Notes: generated from the sequence alone by a model not told the origin. DNA of 64,000 bases from Myxococcus sp. RHSTA-1-4 (GCF_020037125.1 NZ_JAIQDG010000042.1:1-64000), one strand, 5' to 3'. Counted from the stretch's first letter, positions 16,850-26,695 are shown. A program made the numbers and translations.

Positions 16850-19800
16850 TCACCTTCGCGCGGGTGGCAGGCAGGCCAGGGGAAGGGCCCACAGCTCCTC
16901 CCCTGTCACGGTGTCGTCCGAGGAGAAGAACACCCGCGTGCCCGAGGCGGTGAACCCGCGCGGGAACGAGGAGAGGAGGCCCGGCACGAGGTCCACGACG
17001 CGCACCGTGCCCGCCTCCGTCCCATCGCTCCTCCACGGCTCTCGGCCCGCGCCCGCGTCGAAGGCGGTGAAGAACAGCCAGTCGCCCACCGCCGTCAGGT
17101 CCGCCGGCTTCGAGCCCTCGGGCCCCGGGACGATGTCCTTCACCCGCCGCGTCCCCGCGTCCGTGCCGTCCGTCCGCCACAGCTCCCCGTCCTCGTCGTC
17201 CGCGAGGTTGAGGAAGAAGACCTGCCGGCCCACGGCCACCAGCGAGAAGGGCCGTGGGGACACGCTCCCCACCAGGACGGTCCCCTCCTCCGTCCCGTCG
17301 CTCTTGTAGAGCCGCAGCTCGAAGTCCGGCCCCGGGCGGTAGGCGGCGAAGAAGACCGTGTCGCCCACCCCCACGAAGCCTTCCGGATAGGAACCCTCGC
17401 TCCCCGGGAAGATGTCCTTCACCAGCCGCGTCCCCGCCAGCGTCCCGTCGGTGACGAACAGCTCGCGCCCACCACCGGCCTCCGGAGAGGCGGCGAAGTA
17501 GAGCTTGCTGCCCACCGGCGTCAGGAAGACGGGATTCGAGCTCCCAGCTCCCGGCACCAGGTCCGCGAGCCGGTACGTGCCGGCCTGCGTCCCGTTGCTC
17601 CGCCACAGCTCCAGCCCCCCCGCCGGGTCCCAGGCCGCGAAGAGCAGCAGGCGCCCCAGCGCCACGAGCTGCCAGGGCTCGCCGTCGCCCTTCACCCGCG
17701 TCGTCCCGCCCCGCGTCCCATCGCTCTTCCACAGCTCCGTGCGGAAGTCCGGCGTCCGGACGAGGAAGAAGAGCTTGCCGTCCACCACCGTCAGCTCGCG
17801 TGGCTCCGAGCCCTCGGGGCCCGGGAGGATGTCCTCGACCAGCCGCGTCCCGGCCGCGGTGCCATCGCTCTTCCACAGCTCGCGCCCATGCACTCCATCG
17901 TCCGCGGTGAAGTAGAGCAGTCCTCCCACCGGGGTCAGCTCGCGCGGGAACGCGCTGGCCGCCCCGGGAGCGATGTCGTCCACACGCCGGGTGCCGCCCC
18001 GGGTGCCATCGCTCCGCCACAGCTCGTTTCCGATGCGTCCGTCGTTCGCGGAGAAGTAGAGCGTCCCCCGCATGTCCACCAGGCCCCCTGGCATGGAGTC
18101 CTCGGTGCACGCGGCGATGTCCCGGACCTGGTAGGCGCCCTTGCAGGTCGACCAGGAGGCGGAGGTCTCGGACGCTTCTGACTCACCGTCCACCGGTCCG
18201 GCCTGGGGCGCCCCAGCCTCGACGACTTCGGAGGACGTGCAGCCCACCAGCATTCCCGGGAGGACGAGCAGCAGCAGCGCCAGGAGCGGCCACGCCCGGT
18301 ACCGCCACCGGCGCACCAGCCCCAGCGCGAGCACGGGCAGCCCCAGCAGGGCCCAGAGGCCGTGTGTCCCCGGTGAGCCCCCGGCCTCCGAGGCCCCCAG
18401 GCTCGCTCCCTGTCCGCCGCCCATGACACCCAGGCGGCCCGAGGGTGCCGCCGCATCGGGCAGACACGCCTCGCTCAGCGAGGCCAGCGGCAGGGACCAG
18501 AGCTCACCGCCGATGTTCTCGTCGAAGGCCAGGAAGAAGACGGAGTCGCCCAGGACGGTGAAGGCGCGAGGCCCCCTATGGCGAGGCCCTCCCGTCACCG
18601 CGCGTATCCGGTACGTGCCGGCTTCCGTCCCGTCACTCCGCCACAGCTCGTCACGGCCCCGCTCGTCGCGGGCGGAGAACACGAGCGTCCCCGCCACCTC
18701 CGCCAGCCAGGACGGCGTCGAGTCGCCGGAGCCGGGGTGGATGTCCTTGACGAGCAACGTGCCCTCCGCCGTGCCATCGCTCCTCCACAGCTCGGTGCCG
18801 TGCACACCGTCATCCGCGTCGAACATCAACACGCCGCCCAGGGCCAGGCGGAAACGGGGGAGGTCGATGTCGGGGAACGAGTCCGTGGGACCCGGGTAGA
18901 TGTCCTCGATGAGGAAGGTTCCGGCCTCCGTTCCGTCACTGACCCACGGCTCCTCGCCGTGCTCCAGCGTGTGGCCGAAGAAGAAGAGGCGCCCGCCGGC
19001 CGCGATGAGGCCGATTGGAGAGCCCCAGCCGGGACCGGGCTGGATGTCCTCGACGAGCACCGTGCCGGCCTCCGTCCCATCGCTCTTCCAGAGCTCGCGG
19101 CCGTGCGGCTCGTCGGAGGCGGAGAAGTAGAGCGTGTCCCCCACCGGCGTCAGGAGGAAGGGATACCCACCCTCCGAGCCGGGGACGATGTCCCTGACGA
19201 GCACCGTGCCCGCGGCCGTCCCATCGCTCTTCCACAGCTCCTCACCGTGCGTCCCGTCGTCGGCCCTGAAGAAGAGCGTGCCGCCCACGGAGGCCAGGGA
19301 GTCGGGCCACGAGCTCGCGGGCCCCGGGGCGATGTCCGCCACCCGGTACGTGCCAGCCTCCGTCCCGTCGCTCCGCCACAGCTCGCGCCCGCCGGTTCCA
19401 TCCTCCGCCGCGAAGAAGAGGACTCCCTCCACGAGCAGCATCCCCGAGAGCCCCGAGCCCTCCAGGCCCGGGTTGATGTCCTTGACGAGCACCGTGCCCT
19501 CCGCCGTGCCGTCGCTCCTCCACAGCTCATGGCCATGGACGCCGTCGTCGGCCCGGAAGAGGAGGACGCCGCCCAGCACCACCAGCGGGCGGGTGGCGAG
19601 CCACAGCTCGTCGTCGACGTCCGTCACCCCACTGTCAGGCCCGGGATGGATGTCCCTGACCATGAACGTCCCCGCGGCCGTCCCATCGCTCCGCCACAGC
19701 TCGCGGCCGTGGGCCAGGTCCGCCGCACTGAAGTAGAGCGTGCCCCCCATTTCGACGAGCGCGGCGGGAATGCTCGACCTCCTGCCGAAGTCGATGTCCA

Positions 19801-19954
19801 CGACCGGCAGGGCCGGCGCACACCTCGGCGCCGGGCATACCGGCACGGGCTCCCAATTCGCGGAAGGAGGTGACACTTCCGACGCCACGCCGGCCCCGGG
19901 CAGAAGACAGACAACGGCTACCGCCAGGAGCAAACACCTACCCAGTCGCGACAT
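16850..19954 (-). CDS. Fused tandem ELWxSDGT-repeat secreted protein
   Basis: 1034 residues containing 16 repeats of the type ELWRSDGTxxGT...DIxPG, the repeat of large myxobacterial surface proteins with a propeller-like architecture. The protein is two paralogues end to end. Half one has a Sec signal (MSRLGRCLLLAVAVV), eight repeats, a terminal ELWSLPLASL and then a MYXO-CTERM-like anchor (GLWALLGLPVLALGLVRRWR). Half two begins at once with a lipoprotein-type signal (lipobox LVGC, Cys572), has eight repeats and ends ELWALPLACL. The reading frame continues across the junction. A GTG at 18316 could start half two independently. The fusion places two hydrophobic export or anchor signals back to back in mid-protein, which is odd. 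Function unknown, probably cell surface. Confidence 0.8.
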   Translation of the reverse strand: MSRLGRCLLLAVAVVCLLPGAGVASEVSPPSANWEPVPVCPAPRCAPALPVVDIDFGRRSSIPAALVEMGGTLYFSAADLAHGRELWRSDGTAAGTFMVRDIHPGPDSGVTDVDDELWLATRPLVVLGGVLLFRADDGVHGHELWRSDGTAEGTVLVKDINPGLEGSGLSGMLLVEGVLFFAAEDGTGGRELWRSDGTEAGTYRVADIAPGPASSWPDSLASVGGTLFFRADDGTHGEELWKSDGTAAGTVLVRDIVPGSEGGYPFLLTPVGDTLYFSASDEPHGRELWKSDGTEAGTVLVEDIQPGPGWGSPIGLIAAGGRLFFFGHTLEHGEEPWVSDGTEAGTFLIEDIYPGPTDSFPDIDLPRFRLALGGVLMFDADDGVHGTELWRSDGTAEGTLLVKDIHPGSGDSTPSWLAEVAGTLVFSARDERGRDELWRSDGTEAGTYRIRAVTGGPRHRGPRAFTVLGDSVFFLAFDENIGGELWSLPLASLSEACLPDAAAPSGRLGVMGGGQGASLGASEAGGSPGTHGLWALLGLPVLALGLVRRWRYRAWPLLALLLLVLPGMLVGCTSSEVVEAGAPQAGPVDGESEASETSASWSTCKGAYQVRDIAACTEDSMPGGLVDMRGTLYFSANDGRIGNELWRSDGTRGGTRRVDDIAPGAASAFPRELTPVGGLLYFTADDGVHGRELWKSDGTAAGTRLVEDILPGPEGSEPRELTVVDGKLFFLVRTPDFRTELWKSDGTRGGTTRVKGDGEPWQLVALGRLLLFAAWDPAGGLELWRSNGTQAGTYRLADLVPGAGSSNPVFLTPVGSKLYFAASPEAGGGRELFVTDGTLAGTRLVKDIFPGSEGSYPEGFVGVGDTVFFAAYRPGPDFELRLYKSDGTEEGTVLVGSVSPRPFSLVAVGRQVFFLNLADDEDGELWRTDGTDAGTRRVKDIVPGPEGSKPADLTAVGDWLFFTAFDAGAGREPWRSDGTEAGTVRVVDLVPGLLSSFPRGFTASGTRVFFSSDDTVTGEELWALPLACLPPARR

Positions 19955-20077
19955 GGCATCCCCTCAGGCGTGCGAAGGCTTGCACCACCTCGAAGTGCCT
20001 AGATGCGACAGGGATTGGGTCCGGGACAACCCGCCCAAAGGGGAGGGCCTGGAGCCTTCCATCCACCATGGAAGGAT

Positions 20078-21055
20078 TCAGCCAGCGCTCGATGAATCTC
20101 CGCCCCGCACCGCGGTGAGCAGCAGGTCGTACTTGCCGCCAAGCCAGGTGCGGAAACCATGCTGGTGCAGATAGCGCCGGTAGAAGGAAAGGTCCTTCAC
20201 CAGCAGCGAGAGGTCCGGCTCGCGCAGGTTGCGCACCCGGGCACCGTAGACGACCTCCCCGTCACGGAAGCGTGAGTTGGGAAATCCCAGCACGAACGCG
20301 GCCTGGGGCTCGAGGTGCTCCTGCACGAGCTTGCGCAGCAGCGCGTGGTCGTCCACGCCGGGGCTCTGCAACGTGCCCACCGACACCACCAGGTGGAAGC
20401 GCCCGAGGTCCGCCGGCAGGGCGTTGAGGTCCGCGAGGACGAAGCGGTGGCGCGCGTCGGGGAAGCGGGCCCGCGCCTCGGCGAGCGCGCTGGCACCGTG
20501 GTCCACTCCGACGAAGGTGACGTCCGGTGCCCCTTCGAGCCAGGCGAAGGCGGCCAGCTCGTCACCCCGGTTGACGCCCAGGTCCAGCACCCGCGCACCG
20601 GGAGGCAGCTTCAGGCGCCCGAGCGCCTCCAGCCAGGGCAGCAGGAAGCCCGCGTCCTCCAGCTTGCGCACCCGGGCGAACGCGGAGCCCGTCCCGTAGC
20701 GCTCTTGCGGGGGATGCGCCTCCTCGGTTTTCTCCCCTCCCGCGTGCCAGGGCGCCTCGGCGCCGAGCCGCTCGAACGTGAGCGCCACGTGGGTGGCGTC
20801 CACGGTGCGCGGCGTGAGGAGCCGGCAGGAGAGCCCCTCCGCCAGGTCACACCAGCTCCGCAGCGGCCGGTGCACGAGCCCACCGCCCGGCCCTGCCCGC
20901 TCGCCCGGATAGCAGCCCCGGCCGAGGTCCGGGTCGGGCACCTCGATGCGCGCGCCGCCGGCCCGGAGCTCCTCGCGGAGGTGGCGGAGGATGTCGATGA
21001 GCGGCTCATCGTGGAAGCGCCTCGGACGCGGGGAGGAATCGGTGGGGCTCGACAT
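20078..21055 (-). CDS. Class I SAM-dependent methyltransferase-like protein
   Basis: 325 residues. The C-terminal 190 or so residues carry a Rossmann methyltransferase fold: motif I VLDLGVNRGDELAAF, an acidic post-beta2 motif (VGVDHGASAL), FVLADLNALP and VVSVGTLQS. The N-terminal 130 residues (DEPLIDILRHLREELRAGG, LGRGCYPGE) are not recognised. The ATG at 21055 is the first that leaves a plausible N-terminus; the frame is open upstream into the divergent promoter region but looks non-coding there. The substrate cannot be predicted. Divergent from the aldehyde dehydrogenase gene. Confidence 0.72.
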   Translation of the reverse strand: MSSPTDSSPRPRRFHDEPLIDILRHLREELRAGGARIEVPDPDLGRGCYPGERAGPGGGLVHRPLRSWCDLAEGLSCRLLTPRTVDATHVALTFERLGAEAPWHAGGEKTEEAHPPQERYGTGSAFARVRKLEDAGFLLPWLEALGRLKLPPGARVLDLGVNRGDELAAFAWLEGAPDVTFVGVDHGASALAEARARFPDARHRFVLADLNALPADLGRFHLVVSVGTLQSPGVDDHALLRKLVQEHLEPQAAFVLGFPNSRFRDGEVVYGARVRNLREPDLSLLVKDLSFYRRYLHQHGFRTWLGGKYDLLLTAVRGGDSSSAG

Positions 21056-21267
21056 GACGCGGACCGTATTCGACCGCGGCGCGGGCGTCAGGGCGCATGT
21101 GGCCCCATGCATGCTTGCCCTCCAGGCGGTGGGCCATTCCGCACGGCCTCGCGGGCGGTGGGCCGATAACAATTGCCTGGGTTCCTCTGTCGTAAAGCGC
21201 GCTCTTCCCCCGCCCGCTCCCCTCTCCCGGACTGACGTCCCCCCGCCGGTCGGCTTTCCTTCACCCC

Positions 21268-22653
21268 ATGAGCACACACATCGTCGACAACCCGTACACT
21301 GGCGACGTCGCCGCCTCCGTCGAGCCCACCTCGCCCGCGCAACTGGAGGCCGTGCTGGAGCGGGCCCGGGGTGGCGCGAGAGCGCTCCGCGCGATGAGCG
21401 TGGAGGAGCGCGTGAAGCGGGTGTTGCGCGCCTGCGAGGCGATGGAGAAGCGTACCGAGGCCATCGCCCGCGACATCACCCGGCAGATGGGCAAGCCGCT
21501 CGCCCAGGCGCGGGGAGAGGTGGGTGGCATGGCGGGACGGCTGCGCCACATGGCCTCCATCGCCGCCGAGTCGCTCGCGGACACCGTCCTCCCGCCCAAG
21601 GAGGGCTTCGAGCGGCGCATCGCCAGGGAGCCGCTCGGCGTGGTGCTGGACCTGCCCGCGTGGAACTACCCGCTGCTCACGGCGGTGAACGCCGTGGCCC
21701 CGGCCGTGCTCGCGGGCAACGCGGTCATCATGAAGCACTCCCCGCGCACCCCGCTCTGTGGCGAGCACTTCGCCCGCGCCTTCGCGGAGGCCGGTGCACC
21801 CGACGGCACCGTGCAGGCCATCTTCCTGGACTACGCCGCGACGGAGAAACTCGTCGGTGACGCGCGCATCGACCACGTGCTCTTCACCGGCTCCGTCCTC
21901 GGCGGGCACAAGCTGCAGGCGGCCGCGAAGGACCGCTTCCTGCACATCGGCCTCGAGCTGGGCGGCAACGACCCGGCCTACGTCGCGCCCGACTGCGACT
22001 TCGACAAGACGGTGGAGAACATCGTCGACGGCGCCATGTACAACGCCGGGCAGAGCTGCTGCGCGGTGGAGCGCGTGTACGTGCACCAGTCGCTGTACCA
22101 GCGCTTCGTGGACGCCGTGGAGCCGCTCGTGCGCGCGTATGTGCTGGGAGACCCGGAGTCCGACAAGACGACGCTCGGCCCCATTGCCCAGCCCTGGCAC
22201 CCGGCCGAGCTGCGGGCGTTCGTCCAGGACGCCACCAGCCGCGGCGCGCAGCTCCTCCACGGGGGCCGTGCGACGCAGGTCCATGGGAAGGGCCGCTTCT
22301 TCGAGCCGACGCTGCTCAAGGACGTGAGCGCCGACGCCCGGGTGATGCGCGAGGAGTCCTTCGGGCCGCTGCTGCCCATCACCCCGGTCCGCTCCGACGA
22401 GGAGGCCCTGGCGCTGATGAACGCGTCCAGCCTGGGGCTCACCGCGAGCGTCTGGACGTCCGACCGCGACCGCGCCGACCGGCTTGCGCGGCAACTGGAG
22501 GCCGGCACCGTCTACATGAACCGCTGCGACTCGCTGGACCCCGCGCTGCCTTGGAGCGGCGTGAAGGACTCCGGACGGGGTGTGACGCTGAGCGCGCTCG
22601 GCTTCGACGCGCTGACGCGGCCGAAGGCCCTCCACTACCGGCTTCGGTTCTGA
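21268..22653 (+). CDS. NAD(P)-dependent aldehyde dehydrogenase
   Basis: 461 residues of the aldehyde dehydrogenase superfamily (succinate-semialdehyde/glyceraldehyde-3-phosphate type by length). The catalytic residues are present: Glu230 in LELGGNDPAYV and Cys264 or Cys265 in NAGQSCCAVERVYV; LPAWNYPL and LFTGSVLGG are the cofactor-binding motifs. It oxidises an aldehyde to its acid in the cytoplasm; the substrate is not evident. The start has no strong Shine-Dalgarno site but fits the family N-terminus (VDNPYTGDV). It stands alone, with the sirtuin gene convergent 46 bp away. Confidence 0.9.
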   Translation: MSTHIVDNPYTGDVAASVEPTSPAQLEAVLERARGGARALRAMSVEERVKRVLRACEAMEKRTEAIARDITRQMGKPLAQARGEVGGMAGRLRHMASIAAESLADTVLPPKEGFERRIAREPLGVVLDLPAWNYPLLTAVNAVAPAVLAGNAVIMKHSPRTPLCGEHFARAFAEAGAPDGTVQAIFLDYAATEKLVGDARIDHVLFTGSVLGGHKLQAAAKDRFLHIGLELGGNDPAYVAPDCDFDKTVENIVDGAMYNAGQSCCAVERVYVHQSLYQRFVDAVEPLVRAYVLGDPESDKTTLGPIAQPWHPAELRAFVQDATSRGAQLLHGGRATQVHGKGRFFEPTLLKDVSADARVMREESFGPLLPITPVRSDEEALALMNASSLGLTASVWTSDRDRADRLARQLEAGTVYMNRCDSLDPALPWSGVKDSGRGVTLSALGFDALTRPKALHYRLRF

Positions 22654-22699
22654 GTGAGAGGCTGTCCCGAGCAGCCGCGCGCAGCGGCGCCAGCCGCCG

Positions 22700-23563
22700 T
22701 CACGCCCGCCCCAGCGCCTCCGCCAGCCGGGGCAGCACGTCTCCGGCCCGCGCCTCCACGCGCACGTCCGCCAGCTCCACGCCTCGGCACTCGCCGATGT
22801 TGACGATGGCGATGGGCATGCGGCGCTCCGAGGCGCGCACCAGGAAGCGGTAGCCGGAGAAGATGGCCAGCGACGAGCCCACGATGAGCAGCGCGTCGCC
22901 CTCCTCCACCAGGGAGAAGGCGGCCTCCACCGTGGGCGCCGGCACGTTGTCTCCGAAGAACACCACGTCCGGCTTCAGCGTCCCGCCACAGCCCAGGCAC
23001 CCCGGCACGTGGAAGGACGACAGCAGCTCCGAGGACAGCTCCGCGTCACCGTCCGGACGCAGCTCCAGCACCTGGTGCGTGAAGCCGGGGTTGAGCGCCA
23101 GCAGCCGCTCCTGGAGCTCCGCCCTCGGCTCAGGTGCGCCACAGTCCAGGCAGCGGACCCGCGCCAGCGCGCCGTGCAGCTCGATGATGCGCGAGCTGCC
23201 GGCGGCGTGGTGCAGCCGGTCCACGTTCTGGGTGATGAGCCCCGGCACGTGCCCGTTCCGCTCCAGCTCCGCCAGGGCGTGGTGCGCGGCGTTCGGCTTC
23301 GCCGCGGAGAAGCGCGGCCAGCCGAGCAGGCTCCGCGCCCAGTAGCGCGCGCGGGTCTCCGGCCGCGTCAGGAACTCGCGGTGCTGGATGGGGTTGCGCG
23401 CTCGCGCCCGCGTCCCCGGCCCCCGGTAGTCCGGGATGCCTGACTCGGTGCTGCACCCGGCGCCGGTGAGCACCACCGTGCGCCGGCCGCGGAGCAGTGA
23501 AACGAGGGCTTCCATGCCCCCGGTCGCTTCCGGGGCAGGCAGGGCATCGAGCGAGGAGGTCAT
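22700..23563 (-). CDS. NAD-dependent protein deacylase, sirtuin family
   Basis: 287 residues. GAGCSTESGIPDYRG (NAD site), LITQNVDRLHHAAG, the catalytic His in IELHG and two zinc-binding Cys pairs (CLDCG, CLGCGG) define a complete sirtuin. SGYRFLVRA and NIGECRG near the C-terminus fit class II-like enzymes with a short N-terminus. It removes acyl groups from lysines with NAD, possibly regulating enzymes such as acyl-CoA synthetases. The ATG at 23563 lies only 8 bp after a TATATA stretch that could be a -10 element, so initiation may be leaderless. Confidence 0.92.
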   Translation of the reverse strand: MTSSLDALPAPEATGGMEALVSLLRGRRTVVLTGAGCSTESGIPDYRGPGTRARARNPIQHREFLTRPETRARYWARSLLGWPRFSAAKPNAAHHALAELERNGHVPGLITQNVDRLHHAAGSSRIIELHGALARVRCLDCGAPEPRAELQERLLALNPGFTHQVLELRPDGDAELSSELLSSFHVPGCLGCGGTLKPDVVFFGDNVPAPTVEAAFSLVEEGDALLIVGSSLAIFSGYRFLVRASERRMPIAIVNIGECRGVELADVRVEARAGDVLPRLAEALGRA

Positions 23564-23608
23564 TTCGCGCCGTATATAATGATGCGGGCTTCGCGGCGCC
23601 GGACGCCC

Positions 23609-23640
23609 GCCTTCCCTGACTCCGCCTGCACAGGGAAGGC
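23609..23640 (-). terminator. Hairpin downstream of the membrane protein gene
   Basis: A perfect 10-bp inverted repeat, GCCTTCCCTG / CAGGGAAGGC, with a 12-nt loop, 20 bp beyond the stop of the minus-strand membrane protein gene and before the minus-strand sirtuin gene. No T-run follows. A terminator is the likeliest role. Confidence 0.55.
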
Positions 23641-23659
23641 AGCGCAAGTCCCTGGAGCG

Positions 23660-25492
23660 TCAGGGGGTGCCGCTGGCCGCACTCGCCGCGCCCGGCAGGG
23701 TGCCGTAGTCGAGGACGGCCGTCGCGTTCATCTCCGGGATGGCCAGCCGACGCAGCCCGCGGTCCCTCCAGTGCAGGAGCAGCAGCGAGGGGTCCTCCAG
23801 GGGCACGTCGAAGGTGTAGGACAGGCGCTTGATGCCACGCGCGTCCGCCTCCACCACCTTCACCGTCAGGCCGTCGAGCTTCACCTCATCCCCCTGCTTC
23901 AGCGCGAAGGCGCCGCCGCGGTGGACGCGCTCGTAGATGGTGTCGAAGAAGCGTTCCCTCGTCAGCTCCACCTCCAGCGTGTTGGGGCCGATGCGGGTGG
24001 CTCGCTGGATGTCGAAGGCATAGGACAGGGTCCACCACGAGCGGGGCAGCCTGTGCCCCTTCGCCCACCAGGCGATGGAGGTGTAGAGGGACAGGTTCGG
24101 GCTGGGCATGGTGAGCACCGCCACGCGCTGGCCGGGCAGGGCCGCCACGTCCAGGTCCTGCTCGAGCTGTTTATGGACCCGGGCCATGTTCGCGCCGATG
24201 CCTCCCATGGTGCGCCCGGCGTTGAGCCAGGCCACCGGCGCCAGCAGGATGTGCGTCAGAGCCAGCACGCCGGCGGCACCGGCGAGGACGCGCCAGCCTC
24301 CGGAGCGCGCGCGGTTGCGCCAGACGTGCGTCAGCACCATGGCGATGATGGCGGTGCCGCCCAGGCTGGGCACCAGCAGCAGGCGGTCTCCCTGGATGGT
24401 GGAGGACACCGGCACCATCGACAGGAGGGCTCCGGCCAGCAGCCAGCGCGAGTGACGGCGCTCATCCTCCGAAAGGTGGGGCCACACAGCGCGCAGCATC
24501 CCCCCCACCAGGGCAAACCCGCCGAGTCCGACGGCCACGGCGAGGAGGTCCATGTCCGGCCCCATGAGCGTCAGCTCCGTCGGGATGCTCAGCAGCAGTC
24601 CCCAGAGCATGGCGGGGATGCGGACCGACGCCGCCTTCAGCCAGGCCACCGGCTGCGCCACCGGGTCCACATACAGGTCCGAGCCGAAGGAGCCGTAGCC
24701 CAGCTTCTTGTAGAGGGCCAGGTAGGCCAGCGCGAGCACCGCCGCGGGCGCCACCGCCAGCAGCCGCTGGCGCCAGGGGCCCTTCGCGCCCAGCAACTCA
24801 TAGGCGAGCACGTAGGCGAAGACGCCCAACGCCGTCTCTCCGCCCGTCAGGCCCACGGCCAGCGCCAGCAGCGACAGGGGCGCGGCCCACCCGCGGCCGT
24901 GCTCGCGCCACTCCATGTGGAGCCACAACCCCACGAGCGCGGGCAGCGTGGACACCATCGCGTTGCGGTTGCACCACCAGGCCAGCGGCACCGCATGCGA
25001 GTCGTCGATGGCGAAGAGCACCAGCGCCAGCGCCCCCACCGCCCCGGCCAGCGTGCGCCGCATCAGCAGGGCGAACACCGCCACCAGCGCCAGGTACCAG
25101 AGCAGCGAGTGGACGTGGTACGCCGTCGTGTTTTCTCCGAAGAGGGCGTAGTCCGCCGCCATCGTCACGCTGGTCAGCGGCCGCCAGAACGCGAGCTTCA
25201 GCTCCGGCAGCGTCCACCAGGGGAAGACACCCTTCTGCACCAGCGGCCGCGCGATGTCCGGGTCGCCCACGATGAAGCGGTAGAGGTCGAAGGTGCTGTT
25301 GGCCAGCGGCGCCGGCGCCTCGCGCCCCGCGACGATGCCCAGGTAGATGAAGTCGTCGCCAAAGAGCCCCACCTGGAACGCCGGCAGCGACACCAGGACG
25401 GCCGCCCCCAGCGCGAGCCAGAGGACGCGGGGCCACGCCAGCAAGCGGCTGGCAAGAGAAGCCTTTTCTACAGGAGTATCTGGGTTTTCCAT
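23660..25492 (-). CDS. Polytopic membrane protein, possibly a GT-C-type glycosyltransferase
   Basis: 610 residues with about ten hydrophobic segments (for example LWLALGAAVLVSLPAF, LLWYLALVAVFALL) and a soluble C-terminal beta-rich domain of about 150 residues. The first extracytoplasmic loop starts with FGDDFIYLG (Asp46-Asp47), the position and form of the acidic motif of GT-C enzymes that use lipid-linked sugars. No specific family is recognised, so the function is inferred only from topology. The ATG at 25492 starts just before the first hydrophobic segment; upstream in-frame codons encode a Ser/Arg/Pro-rich stretch antisense to the next gene and are rejected. It is in the same direction as the AbrB-family gene, 52 bp apart. 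Confidence 0.65.
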   Translation of the reverse strand: MENPDTPVEKASLASRLLAWPRVLWLALGAAVLVSLPAFQVGLFGDDFIYLGIVAGREAPAPLANSTFDLYRFIVGDPDIARPLVQKGVFPWWTLPELKLAFWRPLTSVTMAADYALFGENTTAYHVHSLLWYLALVAVFALLMRRTLAGAVGALALVLFAIDDSHAVPLAWWCNRNAMVSTLPALVGLWLHMEWREHGRGWAAPLSLLALAVGLTGGETALGVFAYVLAYELLGAKGPWRQRLLAVAPAAVLALAYLALYKKLGYGSFGSDLYVDPVAQPVAWLKAASVRIPAMLWGLLLSIPTELTLMGPDMDLLAVAVGLGGFALVGGMLRAVWPHLSEDERRHSRWLLAGALLSMVPVSSTIQGDRLLLVPSLGGTAIIAMVLTHVWRNRARSGGWRVLAGAAGVLALTHILLAPVAWLNAGRTMGGIGANMARVHKQLEQDLDVAALPGQRVAVLTMPSPNLSLYTSIAWWAKGHRLPRSWWTLSYAFDIQRATRIGPNTLEVELTRERFFDTIYERVHRGGAFALKQGDEVKLDGLTVKVVEADARGIKRLSYTFDVPLEDPSLLLLHWRDRGLRRLAIPEMNATAVLDYGTLPGAASAASGTP

Positions 25493-25544
25493 CAAGGCGC
25501 ATCTCAACACCAGGTGCGCTGGAAAGGCCATCTCCCCCTGGGGA

Positions 25545-26612
25545 CTACCTCCGCGCGGAGAGGCGCCGAAGGAAGGTGGGCGCCACGAGGAAGATGAGGA
25601 GGAGGCGTCCCACCTGGACGGCGAGTACGAGTGACAGGGTGGCCTGCGTCCCCAGGGCGATGGCGAGCAGCGAGTCCGCGCCTCCGGGCGAGGTGGCGAA
25701 GTACGTGGTGAGCAGGTCCACGCCGCTCGCCGCGGACCAGCCCCAGGCGAGCAGCAGGCAGCCGCCCACCATGGCCAGCGCGGCGGCCACGGCGACGAGC
25801 GCGGCACGCCGCAGCTCGTGCACGGCCGAGGCGTCGAACTGGCTGCCCACGCGCGCGCCGAGCACCCACAGTGACAGCGGCAGCACCCCGGGAGGCCACG
25901 CCCCCACCGGCAGGCCCAGGGCCGTGAGGGGAATGCCCAGCAGCACGGGGCCGAGGAAGACGCCTGCCGGCAGCTTCAGCCGCGCGCCCAGCCAGCCTCC
26001 CACGGCGGTCACGAGGGCCGTGGTTCCCCAGGCCTGCCATGCCGGGGGCGCACCGGGCAGCTCCGCGGCACTGGCGAGCCGCACGTCGGGCGAGTCCCCG
26101 GCCCACCGCCCCACCAGCACCGCCACGAGGATGACGAGGGAGAGGCGCACGTACTGGAAGAGCGTCACCAGCCGCGAGTCGGTGCCCAGCTCCTCGCTGA
26201 GGGCAATCATCGCCGAGGCCCCGCCCGGCATCAGTCCCAGGGTGGCGGTGCGGGCGTCCAGGTGTCCCAGCCGCGCGCACACCAGCGCCACGCCCTGGGC
26301 GACGGCCACCACGCCCACCACGGCGGCCAGCGCCACGGGCCAGTGCTCGGCGAGCGCGGCCCACGCCTCCGGCCGGAAGGAGGAGCACATGGCCCCGCCC
26401 AGCACGGCCTGCGCCATCACCAGCAGGGGGCGGGGCACCGGCACGTGGGCGTCCAGCACCAGCGCACCCGCAATCGACACCAGCATCGCGCCCAGCAGCG
26501 CACCGGCGGGCAGTTGGGTGGCCTCGGCCAGGGCCGCGCCGAGCAGCGACGCCACGGTGACGGCCGCCACGCGCCCGCGCGACGTGCCTCCGGGCCCGGA
26601 GTCCTTCGTCAT
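25545..26612 (-). CDS. AbrB-family (ammonia-monooxygenase-like) inner membrane protein
   Basis: 355 residues in two similar halves of about five helices each. Each half opens with the family pattern of Gly-rich helix and LPAGALLGAMLV or LPAGVFLGPVLLG; LGLMPGGASAMIALSEELGTD and YFATSPGGADSLLAIALG are the paired signature loops. The family (Pfam AbrB, unrelated to the DNA-binding AbrB) is made of predicted permeases or regulators of unknown substrate. The start is uncertain: 26612 is preferred, 26672 is possible. It is divergent from the acetyltransferase gene by 83 bp. Confidence 0.8.
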   Translation of the reverse strand: MTKDSGPGGTSRGRVAAVTVASLLGAALAEATQLPAGALLGAMLVSIAGALVLDAHVPVPRPLLVMAQAVLGGAMCSSFRPEAWAALAEHWPVALAAVVGVVAVAQGVALVCARLGHLDARTATLGLMPGGASAMIALSEELGTDSRLVTLFQYVRLSLVILVAVLVGRWAGDSPDVRLASAAELPGAPPAWQAWGTTALVTAVGGWLGARLKLPAGVFLGPVLLGIPLTALGLPVGAWPPGVLPLSLWVLGARVGSQFDASAVHELRRAALVAVAAALAMVGGCLLLAWGWSAASGVDLLTTYFATSPGGADSLLAIALGTQATLSLVLAVQVGRLLLIFLVAPTFLRRLSARR

Positions 26613-26695
26613 GAGGCCCGCGAAGGTACCAGCAGCGCACCGCCCGCGCCGGGTGGGGAGGACCCGGGCCATCAGCCGTGCTACACGCCCACCTC

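Noticed and set aside
20055..20075. CCTTCCAT/ATGGAAGG hairpin after the methyltransferase gene
   Set aside because: Eight pairs and no T-run; may be a weak terminator, but not strong enough to list as a feature.
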